A DNA stretch of 64,000 nt, from positions 6,076,001 to 6,140,000 of the forward strand of contig NZ_AP022588.1 of assembly GCF_010731735.1 (NCBI RefSeq). The letters are read 5' to 3'. The position numbers and the translations under genes are program-made. The notes under the pieces are model-generated. The model was not told where the DNA came from, did not search any database, and saw nothing but the letters and a program-made list of their open reading frames with translations. Shown here one piece after another: positions 50,527 through 58,066 of the stretch. Every line of letters begins with the position of its first letter. Within the stretch, counting starts at the first letter, position 1. This DNA is from Mycolicibacterium sediminis (GTDB lineage: Bacteria > Actinomycetota > Actinomycetes > Mycobacteriales > Mycobacteriaceae).

Positions 50527-50931
50527 TCACCGGACCGTTGGATCCCACAAACCGTCTGTCTCGCCGGCACGCAGCTTGTCCTGATACACCTCGGTCTTCC
50601 ACGCGATGATCTCGCGTGCCTGCTCGAGGGCCTGGATCTGCGCGTCGACCCTGGCACGGTGGTCGTCAAGCAGTGCAAGACGATCGGCTTCGTTGCCGGG
50701 GCCGTCGCGAACCAGAGTTGCGAATCTCTTCAGCTCCGACAAGGGCATGCGCGACTCGCGCAGTCGCATGCACACCCCAAGCCAGTCGACGTCGACCTGG
50801 GTGTATCTCCTGCGTCCGCCGGTGGTGCGTTCAAGGGGGCCGATGAGCAGACCTTCGCGCTCGTAGAACCGAAGCGCGTGCACGCTCAGTCCGACCGCTT
50901 CGGCCACCTCACCGATGGTGAAACCGCCCAT
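50527..50931 (-). CDS. MerR-family regulator
   Basis: 134 residues. N-terminal MerR HTH: FTIGEVAEAVGLSVHALRFY, EREGLL, then RRRYTQVDVDWLG, followed by the long dimer helix (ALLDDHRARVDAQIQALEQA) and a short tail without metal-binding Cys pairs, so an organic effector is more likely. It is divergent from an SDR, with a MerR-type promoter between them. Confidence 0.9.
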   Translation of the reverse strand: MGGFTIGEVAEAVGLSVHALRFYEREGLLIGPLERTTGGRRRYTQVDVDWLGVCMRLRESRMPLSELKRFATLVRDGPGNEADRLALLDDHRARVDAQIQALEQAREIIAWKTEVYQDKLRAGETDGLWDPTVR

Positions 50932-50949
50932 CCGCCGCCTCTCTTCAGC

Positions 50950-50980
50950 TTGACCTAGAGTGCACTCTAGGTCGTAGCGT
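50950..50980 (+). promoter_or_regulatory. MerR-type promoter, 19-bp spacer, 22-bp palindrome
   Basis: TTGACC (50950-50955) and TAGCGT (50975-50980) are 19 bp apart, the overlong spacer that MerR proteins untwist. Between them lies a perfect palindrome with arms GACCTAGAGTG and CACTCTAGGTC (50952-50973). Transcription would start at about 50988, the SDR's first base. Confidence 0.8.
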
Positions 50981-50987
50981 GCCGATC

Positions 50988-51725
50988 ATGACACCACGAT
51001 TCGCCGGCAAGCGCGTGCTCATCACCGGCGCCACCAGCGGCATCGGCCTCGCTGGGGCCAGGCTGCTGGCCAACGAAGGCGCTGAGTTGATCCTGACGGG
51101 CACCAACCACGATCGACTGGCATCATTGACCGACGAATTCAACTCGGCCACAGTCATACTCAACGATGCCTCGCGACCCGACACGGGGTCCGCACTCGTT
51201 GAGGGGTTGGCCGGCCGTGGCCTCGACGGCTTGTGGCTCAACGCTGGTTACGCCGACGTGGCGCCCATCTCCGACGTCGACGCCGACCTCTTCGACACGA
51301 TGATGGCCACCAACGTGCGGGGACCACTCCTTCACATGGCCGCGTTGAGCGGGCGTCTCAACGAGGGCGCGTCCGTGGTCGTCACCTCCTCGACGTCGGC
51401 CTACGAGGGCGCGCCCTCCACGGCTGTATACGCGGCGACCAAAGCCGCACTGATCGCCGCGGCTCGCACCTGGGCCGTGGAGCTTGCACCGCGAGCAATC
51501 AGGGTCAACACCCTCGTACCCGGAGCCATCGATACGGGCTTTCGACGCTTCATGAACGACGAGTCCCGCATCACGTTCGAGTCCGGCGTCCTCGGAAGGG
51601 TGCCGTTGGGACGGATGGGGACGCCTACCGAAGCCGCTGCCGTAGCGTTGTTCCTGCTTTCCGACGAATCGAGCTACGTCACCGCTGGCCAGTACCCGGT
51701 CGACGGCGGGCTGATTCGTCGCTGA
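50988..51725 (+). CDS. SDR under MerR control
   Basis: 245 residues: TGATSGIG (about 12-19), LNAGYA in place of NNAG, SSTSAYEG and YAATKAA, and the C-terminus SDESSYVTAGQYPVDGG. Probably an NAD(P)H-dependent reductase. ATG 50988 is 7 nt after the -10 box, so leaderless; the GTG at 50979 would fall inside the promoter and is rejected. Confidence 0.9.
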   Translation: MTPRFAGKRVLITGATSGIGLAGARLLANEGAELILTGTNHDRLASLTDEFNSATVILNDASRPDTGSALVEGLAGRGLDGLWLNAGYADVAPISDVDADLFDTMMATNVRGPLLHMAALSGRLNEGASVVVTSSTSAYEGAPSTAVYAATKAALIAAARTWAVELAPRAIRVNTLVPGAIDTGFRRFMNDESRITFESGVLGRVPLGRMGTPTEAAAVALFLLSDESSYVTAGQYPVDGGLIRR

Positions 51726-51800
51726 TCATTCGCCTCGAATATCAGCGAGGCGGGAGTCAGGCGCGCGGACACAACATCTCGAGCGTGAAGCACGTCTCAG

Positions 51801-51859
51801 TGCCATCCCGCGGCAGCCGATCGTCGACGATGCGCGGGTCACTACTCGTGTGACGCCAG
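51801..51859 (+). repeat. Dispersed repeat R2, copy 2
   Basis: Carries the core GTCGACGATGCGCGGG (51823-51838) shared with 48459-48474 and similar flanks. Its right end includes the last codons of the TetR gene on the minus strand, so this is likely the source copy. Confidence 0.55.
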
Positions 51860-52423
51860 CAGACCTGCCAGACTCCCCGCGTCGGCGCCGTCGAGGAGCC
51901 GATCGGTCGCGAGCATCCGGTACCAGATGACGCCGAAGACGATATCGGCTACGAGTTCGCTGCGAACCCTGGGAGGCAGATCACCGCGGACCTCGGCGCG
52001 GCTGACGATCTGCAGCAGCGAAGCACGGCGTCGCTCCAGGAACTCCTCTCTGAAGCGCAGCAACAACTCGGGATTCTGCTGTGCCTCCGCCATCAAGCTC
52101 CGCAATGCACTTCGAACTCCGGGTGGGCGAAGCACTGTGAAGGTCTGGTCGAGAAAGTGCCGGAGATCTTGCAGATACGAATCCCGATCCGAAGTCGAGA
52201 TCCGCGCCTCGGCCTGCTCCGCCAGCGATTCGAGGAGGATGTCCCCCTTAGTGGGCCACCACCGATAAATCGTCTGCTTGCTGACCCCGGCTCGGGCCGC
52301 GATGCCCTCGATCGTGAAGTCCTGCCCCTCCTCGGCTACGAGATCGAAGGCCGCCGTCAGAATCGCCTGCCGACTCTCTTCGCTTCTTCGCCGTCCGCGC
52401 CGTCGAGGTTCCTCACCGCTCAC
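51842..52423 (-). CDS. TetR-family regulator
   Basis: 193 residues. HTH about 15-60: SRQAILTAAFDLVAEEG, FTIEGIAARAGVSKQTIYRWW. The C-terminal domain fits TetR_C_16-like proteins (ELVADIVFGVIWYRMLATDR). GTG 52423 follows TAGGCT by 6 nt, so leaderless. Divergent from two SDR genes that it probably controls. Confidence 0.9.
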   Translation of the reverse strand: MSGEEPRRRGRRRSEESRQAILTAAFDLVAEEGQDFTIEGIAARAGVSKQTIYRWWPTKGDILLESLAEQAEARISTSDRDSYLQDLRHFLDQTFTVLRPPGVRSALRSLMAEAQQNPELLLRFREEFLERRRASLLQIVSRAEVRGDLPPRVRSELVADIVFGVIWYRMLATDRLLDGADAGSLAGLLASHE

Positions 52424-52440
52424 GCCACGAGCCTACTCAT

Positions 52441-52487
52441 TAACGGTGCGCAACGTCTCGAATAGAGGTACCGTTATTTGCGAGACG
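52441..52487. promoter_or_regulatory. Nested inverted repeats between TetR and SDR genes
   Basis: TAACGGT (52441-52447) pairs with ACCGTTA (52470-52476), and CGTCTCG (52454-52460) pairs with CGAGACG (52481-52487). The two interlaced repeats fill the divergent promoter region and are candidate sites for the TetR protein. Confidence 0.45.
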
Positions 52488-52513
52488 CAACGTACCGAAT
52501 TGGAGGAGGCATC

Positions 52514-53275
52514 GTGATAAACACTGGGCTGCACGGGAACGTCGTTCTGATCAGCGGGGCGTCTAGCGGAATCGGCACGGCGGCTGCGCGACGGCTCGCC
52601 GACGAGGGAGCCAAGGTCGCGCTCGTCGCGCGGCGGGCAGACAAACTCGGGGAGCTGGCGGAACAGCTCCGCTCCCGAGGTCATGACGCTTTGGTCATCG
52701 CCGCAGACCTCACGGATGCCGCCAACGGGCAGATGGCAGTGGACCGGACCGTCGAGGAATTCGGCCGCCTCGACACCCTGGTGAACGCGGCCGGCGTGAT
52801 GCTCAACGGCGCGTCCGAGGAGTCGCCGCTCGACGAGTGGGACCGCATGGTCGACATCAATCTCCGCGGCCTGATGTACGTGACCAAGGCGGCATTGCCG
52901 CATCTTCTCGCCGCCGCTCAGAACAGCCCACGCTCGGTGGCGGACGTCGTCAACATCTCCTCCGTCGCCGGACGCGTCGCCGCACCCACCGTGGCGATCT
53001 ACAACGCCACGAAGTTCGCCGTGACGGGCGCAACCGAAGCGTGGCGGCAGGAGTTCACCAAACGCAACGTCCGCTTCTCTGTGATCGAGCCTGGTCGCAC
53101 CCGAACCGAATTGTTCGACCAGAAGGGAAATTCCGACTCGGATTTCGAGGCGGCGTTCGGCACCGTAGAGCAGTTGCACGCGGAGGACATCGCAGAGGCC
53201 ATCGCCTACATCGTCACCCAACCGCGTCGAGTCGCCGTCAACGAGATCGTCATTCGTCCCACCGATCAGCCGTAG
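52514..53275 (+). CDS. SDR, first of a tandem pair
   Basis: 253 residues: SGASSGIG (about 14-21), NAAG, NISSVAG and YNATKFA with the catalytic Tyr/Lys. Ends in a NEIVIRPTDQP tail like its neighbour. GTG 52514 has GGAGGAGG 6 nt upstream. About half its residues appear shared with the next gene, suggesting tandem duplication. Confidence 0.9.
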   Translation: MINTGLHGNVVLISGASSGIGTAAARRLADEGAKVALVARRADKLGELAEQLRSRGHDALVIAADLTDAANGQMAVDRTVEEFGRLDTLVNAAGVMLNGASEESPLDEWDRMVDINLRGLMYVTKAALPHLLAAAQNSPRSVADVVNISSVAGRVAAPTVAIYNATKFAVTGATEAWRQEFTKRNVRFSVIEPGRTRTELFDQKGNSDSDFEAAFGTVEQLHAEDIAEAIAYIVTQPRRVAVNEIVIRPTDQP

Positions 53276-53297
53276 CCCACCACGAAAGGACGGACAC

Positions 53298-54065
53298 ATG
53301 GCCTCGAAACTGGCTGGCACGGTGGCTCTGGTCACCGGCGCCAGCAGCGGCATCGGTTCCGCGACCGCCCGCCATCTCGCTGAGCACGGAGCCGCCGTCG
53401 CACTCGTCGCCCGACGCAAGAACCGCCTTGCCGACGTCGCCGCAGAGATCGAACGCAGCGGAGGCGCAGCATTGGCCGTGGAGGCAGACGTCAGCGACCG
53501 CGCGCAGGCCGAAGCCGCTGTTGGACAGACCATTCAGCGGTTCGGCCGCTTGGACGTCGTCATCAACAACGCCGGCCTCATGCTGCTCGGTCCCGTCGCC
53601 GGTGCAGACGCCCTGGAGTGGGATCGAATGATCGGCGTCAACGTCAACGGTCTGCTGAACACGACCCACGCCGCGCTGCCGCACCTCCTGGCGGCCGCCG
53701 AAGACGGCCCGCGCGGGGTCGCTGACATCGTGAATGTCAGCTCGGTCGCCGGCCGCAATGCCAGCGAGGGGTTCGGCGTGTACAACCTCACGAAGTTCGG
53801 CGTGAACGGCTTCACCGAATCACTCCGGCAGGAAGTCACCCGTCGTCACGTCAGGGTGGGTGTCATCGAACCCGGAGCCGTGAACACCGAACTCGGGTCG
53901 CACAACAGCGGCGCCATCCAGTCGCAGATCATCGACCCGTTCAACGCGAGCCTCGAGACGTTGTCGCCCGACGACATCGCAGAGAGCATCGGCTACATGG
54001 TCACCCGGCCCCGTCATGCCGCGATCGGCGAACTATGGATCATGCCGACCGAACAACTCACCTAG
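53298..54065 (+). CDS. SDR, second of a tandem pair
   Basis: 255 residues: TGASSGIG (about 13-20), NNAG, NVSSVAG and YNLTKFG, with a GELWIMPTEQLT end. GAAAGGA lies upstream of ATG 53298, 22 nt after the first SDR. Catalytic residues intact. The pair may act on related substrates or as a heteromer (inference). Confidence 0.9.
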   Translation: MASKLAGTVALVTGASSGIGSATARHLAEHGAAVALVARRKNRLADVAAEIERSGGAALAVEADVSDRAQAEAAVGQTIQRFGRLDVVINNAGLMLLGPVAGADALEWDRMIGVNVNGLLNTTHAALPHLLAAAEDGPRGVADIVNVSSVAGRNASEGFGVYNLTKFGVNGFTESLRQEVTRRHVRVGVIEPGAVNTELGSHNSGAIQSQIIDPFNASLETLSPDDIAESIGYMVTRPRHAAIGELWIMPTEQLT

Positions 54066-54184
54066 TGCCGTGATGGTCCACGCTCTCCACACCCGTCAGA
54101 GGGATTGCGCCAGTGCATCATCGATGCGTTCGTGCGGATCCGCGTGGCAGTCGGAGCTTGAAGAGCGATGTTGCGCACGTGCAT

Positions 54185-54880
54185 CTAACTCAAGTGGGCC
54201 GAGAGTAGCCAGGCTCCTATCGACGTGCGACCCAAGCCTTCGTCGCGGAGATCGGTACCGCCGGCGCCCCTTAGGGCAGCGAGGGCTCCCTCCGGGAGAT
54301 TGGCGTGAATTCGGGCAGGTCGGATCTCGTCGATCACCCAGTACGGCGAAACGGCCACGCGCAATTCGTCTTCGGAGACGGAGTTCAGCGGTCCGCTGGT
54401 CGGCATCGAGGCGCTGTCGAAGACCAACACGAAGTACGACGCCCCGGGTGCTGCGGCGGCGACTATCGAACGCTGGTAATCCTCGCGCAGCTCGACTGGC
54501 ATCGAGTGGAACAGCGTGCAGTCCACGACAGTGCCGAAACGGCCGTCGTACCCGGTGAAGTCGCTGATGTCGGCCACCTCGAAGCTCGCGGTGGTCAGGC
54601 CAAGCCGAGCGGCTTCTGCACGGGCCATGTCGATCGCCGTCGCGGACGTGTCCAAACCGACGGTGGTGAACCCTAGTCGAGCCAGCTCGAGCGCGGTGAA
54701 AGCCTCCCCGCAACCAGCATCCAGGATCTCACCGTGGAACCGGCCCGCCTCGATCAGCGCCGCGATCTCGGGCTGCGGTTCACCGATGCTCCACGGCGGG
54801 CGGCCATTGCTGCCCATCTGGATTCGTTCGCCGTCGCCGCGATAGGCCGATTCGAACATCGCATCCGTTGGTTCCGTCAC
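54185..54880 (-). CDS. Class I SAM-dependent methyltransferase
   Basis: 231 residues. SAM motif LDAGCGEAFTALELA (about 55-69), LDTSATAIDMARAEA (motif II) and DCTLFHSMP; resembles small-molecule or thiol methyltransferases (Methyltransf_25/11). GTG 54880 is preferred with GAAAGGG 6 nt upstream. Divergent from the MarR gene at 54988. Confidence 0.85.
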   Translation of the reverse strand: MTEPTDAMFESAYRGDGERIQMGSNGRPPWSIGEPQPEIAALIEAGRFHGEILDAGCGEAFTALELARLGFTTVGLDTSATAIDMARAEAARLGLTTASFEVADISDFTGYDGRFGTVVDCTLFHSMPVELREDYQRSIVAAAAPGASYFVLVFDSASMPTSGPLNSVSEDELRVAVSPYWVIDEIRPARIHANLPEGALAALRGAGGTDLRDEGLGRTSIGAWLLSAHLS

Positions 54881-54931
54881 GCTAAACCCTTTCTCGAAGA
54901 ATCGAGTAGGTGACCGCTCGGGCACGACCGA

Positions 54932-54976
54932 GAGATACCATTCATCTCAGTCATTCATTATCTTTACCATTGAGAT
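54932..54976. promoter_or_regulatory. Inverted repeats upstream of the MarR gene
   Basis: GAGAT (54932-54936) and ATCTC (54944-54948), and ATCTCA (54944-54949) with TGAGAT (54971-54976), share an arm. TATCTT at 54959-54964 is a possible -10 box between them. Suits autoregulation by the MarR protein. Confidence 0.4.
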
Positions 54977-54987
54977 ACTACGGAAGG

Positions 54988-55503
54988 ATGCCGGTGGGGT
55001 CAAAGAGCCGAGGCGATCGGGACCTGCAGGAACGTGTCGTGCGGCTCACCCAGCGCCTGGTAGCGGAAGCGAACAAGTTCACCAGCGCTTTCGTCGACGC
55101 CCACCGGATGCACTCCACTGACGTGAACGCATTGATCCGAGTCCGTGTCGGTCTCGAGCAAGGCGAATCAACGACCGCGGGCTGGCTGGGTGAGACACTC
55201 GGACTGACCTCGGGAGCTGTGACAGCGGTTGTCGATCGTCTCGAGCACTCGGGGCACCTTCGACGAGTTCGCGATCAGCACGACCGGCGGCGAGTGATCC
55301 TGGAGAACTCTCCAGACGGGCAGCGACTGGCCGAGCAGTATTTCGCCCCGATCAGACGGCAGAGCGAGGAGGTCATGGATCAGTTCACCACTACCGAACT
55401 CGAAGTCGTCAGTCGCTACCTGGCCGCTACCGGAACAGCCATGGCCGGACAGCGCGAGTTACTCATCACCAAGGACCGTCCCGACTCGAACTCCGACCAC
55501 TGA
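54988..55503 (+). CDS. MarR-family regulator
   Basis: 171 residues. Winged helix with MHSTDVNALIRVR, TAGWLGETLGLTSGAVTAVV, DRLEHSGHLRRVRDQHDRRR, the usual MarR DNA-binding core with the DxRxxR wing. ATG 54988 (MPVGSKSR) has GGAAGG directly before it. Divergent from the methyltransferase, its likely target. Confidence 0.88.
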   Translation: MPVGSKSRGDRDLQERVVRLTQRLVAEANKFTSAFVDAHRMHSTDVNALIRVRVGLEQGESTTAGWLGETLGLTSGAVTAVVDRLEHSGHLRRVRDQHDRRRVILENSPDGQRLAEQYFAPIRRQSEEVMDQFTTTELEVVSRYLAATGTAMAGQRELLITKDRPDSNSDH

Positions 55504-55541
55504 ACCGGTTGCGCACCGGCACAGCATCTTTCACTGATCGC

Positions 55542-57809
55542 CTATTCCCACACAACCTCGCCCGGCGACTTGTCCGGCCGCAGCCCCCGCCAGCTCGGCT
55601 GGCGCAGCCGGCCGTCTGACGTCCGCTCGCTGAACCGGACCTCCCCCACCAGTTCGGGGCGCACGAAGGTGACGCCCTTCGCGTCCGGCCCGGTGAGGCG
55701 CTTCGTGAACGGGCTCTCCTCGGCCTCCAAGGGCGCGAGCGTCTTCTTCAGGTTGGCGAGGTCCCTATCGGTGAACCCGGTGCCGACGCGGCCCGCGAAC
55801 ACCAGGCCGTCGTCCGACGGGATCCCCATCAGCAGCGCGCCGATCCCGCTGGTCCGTCCGCCCTCGCCGGCACGCCACCCGCCAATAACGACTTCCTGTG
55901 TGAGCCATAGCTTGTCCTTGATCCAGGACTGCGAGCGGCGGCCCGGCTGGTAGGTGGAGTCGCGCTTCTTCGCGACCACCCCCTCCCAGCGTTGGCTGCG
56001 TGCATGCTCCAGCGCATCGGGACCGTCGCCGGGCAGCTGGTCGGGCACGATCAACCCGCCCGCCTCGGCGAGTGTCTCCAGGATCCGGCGCCGGTCGGAG
56101 TACTTGGCGCGCAACAGGCTTCGACCGTCGAGCGCAAGCACGTCGAACGCCCAGAACTCGACGCGGGTGGACGTGGCACGGTTCTGCATGAGCCCGAAGT
56201 TCGGCACCCCGTTCGCGTCGAGAGCCACCGCCTCACCGTCCAGGACGACGTGGTGGTCGGCCAGATCGGCGGCGAGCGCGCGCAGCTGCGGATACTCGGC
56301 GGTCACGTCGCGCCCGCTGCGCGACCGCAGCCGCAGGGCGCCGTGATCGGCGTCGACGAGCAGCCGGTAGCCGTCCCACTTGCCCTCGAACGCCCACACC
56401 ACCTTCGTCAGCCTCGCCACCGAACCATGCGCCGCCAGCATGGGTTTGACGTCGTCGGGGATCGGCTGCGGTTGCTCCTTCATGCGGTGCGCGAGCCATT
56501 GTTTGCCGCCGGTCTGGATGAGCGCGTAGCGGCCCTCGACCTTGGACCCGTGCAGCGTGACGATCACCTCGCCGCCCTTGGCCGGCCCGTCGGGCGGGTT
56601 GTCGTTGAACTTCTCGGTCTCGTAGGTGCCGGAGTCCCAGACGGTCACCTCGCCACCGCCGTACTCCCCCTTGGGAATCGTCCCCTCGAACGTCGCGTAC
56701 TCGAGCGGATGGTCCTCGGTGTGCACGGCGAGGTGGTTCACCGACGGCGTCTCGGGCAGGTTCTTCGGGACGGCCCACGACACCAGGACGCCGTGGCGCT
56801 CCAGCCGGAAGTCGTAGTGCAGGCGGGTGGCGTGGTGCTCCTGGATGACGAAGGTGTCGTCGTTCCCGGTGGCCGGCGAGGCACGCGGCACCGGTTCGGG
56901 CGTCTTCGACGAGTCGCGCATGCTCCGATAGGTGGTGAGCTTGTCCGGCAGCGGCGCCGGCTCGTCGAGGCCGTCGAGCAGATCGCCGTCGCGTTCGACC
57001 CGCTCGAGCACCTCGTCGAAGCGGAGGTGCCGCAGATCGGGGTCCTCGATCTCCTCCCACGTGCGCGGCGCGGCGACCGTCGGCTCGTCGCGACCGCGCA
57101 TCGAGTACGGCGCGATGGTCGTCTTCGCGGCGCTGTTCTGGCTCCAGTCGAGGAACACCTTGCCCGCCCGCAGACTCTTGGTCATGGTCGCGGTGACCTG
57201 CTTGGGCATCTGCTTCTCGAGTTGCACCGCGATCCGCTTGGCCAGCACCGACGCGCCCTGCGAGCTGACCGGCTCGGCCAGCGGCACGTAGAGGTGCAAG
57301 CCCTTGCTCCCACTGGTCAGCGGATACGTCGTCAACCCGATGTCGGTGATGAACCCGCGGACCTCGTGGGCGACCTCGCACAGCTGGCGGAACGTCACGT
57401 CCTCCCCCGGGTCCAGGTCGAACACGATGCGCGTCGCGGGCCCCGGCGTCGTGGGATCGAGGAACCTCCACTGCGGGACGTGCACCTCCAGCGACGCCTG
57501 CTGTGCCACCCACGCCAGCCCCTCGCGGCTGTCGAGGACGGGATAGGTGGTGGTGCCGGACTTGTGCGTCACCGAGCCGCGGTCGAGCCAGTCCGGCGCC
57601 GACGATGCGAGCTGCTTCTCGAAGAAGTCGGGCTGACCGACGCCGTTGGGCCAGCGCTTGCGGGTGACGGGTCGTCCCGCGATGTGCGGGATCATCGCGT
57701 CGGCGATCGCCACGTAGTAGTCGAAGATCTCGGCCTTGGTGGTGCCCGTGGCGGGATAGAGCACCTTGTCGGGGTTGGTCAGCTTGACCCGGCCGCAGCG
57801 ATCCACCAT
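55542..57809 (-). CDS. ligD: Multifunctional DNA ligase LigD (NHEJ)
   Basis: 755 residues in the mycobacterial order polymerase, phosphoesterase, ligase. Polymerase domain (about 1-290) has FDLDPG with the metal-binding Asp pair and SGSKGLHLY. Phosphoesterase (about 310-450) has QEHHATRLHYDFRLE. Ligase (about 455-755) has the nucleotidyl motif EGKWDGYR (active Lys) and VVAKKRDSTYQPGRRSQSW. M. tuberculosis LigD is 759 aa. With Ku it repairs double-strand breaks. GTG 57806 is an alternative start, 6 nt after a TAGCGT box. No ku gene lies in this window. Confidence 0.96.
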   Translation of the reverse strand: MVDRCGRVKLTNPDKVLYPATGTTKAEIFDYYVAIADAMIPHIAGRPVTRKRWPNGVGQPDFFEKQLASSAPDWLDRGSVTHKSGTTTYPVLDSREGLAWVAQQASLEVHVPQWRFLDPTTPGPATRIVFDLDPGEDVTFRQLCEVAHEVRGFITDIGLTTYPLTSGSKGLHLYVPLAEPVSSQGASVLAKRIAVQLEKQMPKQVTATMTKSLRAGKVFLDWSQNSAAKTTIAPYSMRGRDEPTVAAPRTWEEIEDPDLRHLRFDEVLERVERDGDLLDGLDEPAPLPDKLTTYRSMRDSSKTPEPVPRASPATGNDDTFVIQEHHATRLHYDFRLERHGVLVSWAVPKNLPETPSVNHLAVHTEDHPLEYATFEGTIPKGEYGGGEVTVWDSGTYETEKFNDNPPDGPAKGGEVIVTLHGSKVEGRYALIQTGGKQWLAHRMKEQPQPIPDDVKPMLAAHGSVARLTKVVWAFEGKWDGYRLLVDADHGALRLRSRSGRDVTAEYPQLRALAADLADHHVVLDGEAVALDANGVPNFGLMQNRATSTRVEFWAFDVLALDGRSLLRAKYSDRRRILETLAEAGGLIVPDQLPGDGPDALEHARSQRWEGVVAKKRDSTYQPGRRSQSWIKDKLWLTQEVVIGGWRAGEGGRTSGIGALLMGIPSDDGLVFAGRVGTGFTDRDLANLKKTLAPLEAEESPFTKRLTGPDAKGVTFVRPELVGEVRFSERTSDGRLRQPSWRGLRPDKSPGEVVWE

Positions 57810-57841
57810 GTCACGCTATTACCCGCTGTAGCGTGGGACCA

Positions 57842-58066
57842 GTGAAGACGGCGCTGCTGATCTGCGCGGCCACCGCGGCCGCGCTCCTCGGCGCCGCCCC
57901 GGCCGGCGCGGATCCCCAGGACCTGGTGCCGTACTGCTCGGGTGATCAGACGCCGATGGACTCCAACTGCCGGGCCACGCCCTCCCAGATCTTCACCCAC
58001 GAGGGGTCCGGCCTGACGCCCGACGTCCCCCGCGGTCTGACCCCCGACAACGTTCCAGCGATCTAG
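57842..58066 (+). CDS. Small secreted protein
   Basis: 74 residues: signal peptide KTALLICAATAAALLGAAPA with cleavage after AGA, then a mature part of about 48 residues with two Cys (PYCSG, SNCRA) likely to form a disulfide, and a Pro-rich end (GLTPDVPRGLTPDNVPAI). Mycobacteria have several such short proteins of unknown function. GTG 57842 is 7 nt after TAGCGT (57829-57834), so leaderless; GTG 57833 lies within the box. Confidence 0.75.
   Translation: MKTALLICAATAAALLGAAPAGADPQDLVPYCSGDQTPMDSNCRATPSQIFTHEGSGLTPDVPRGLTPDNVPAI

Noticed and set aside
55542..57809. Expectation of a ku gene beside ligD
   Set aside because: Neither neighbour encodes a Ku-like protein; if present, ku lies outside this window.
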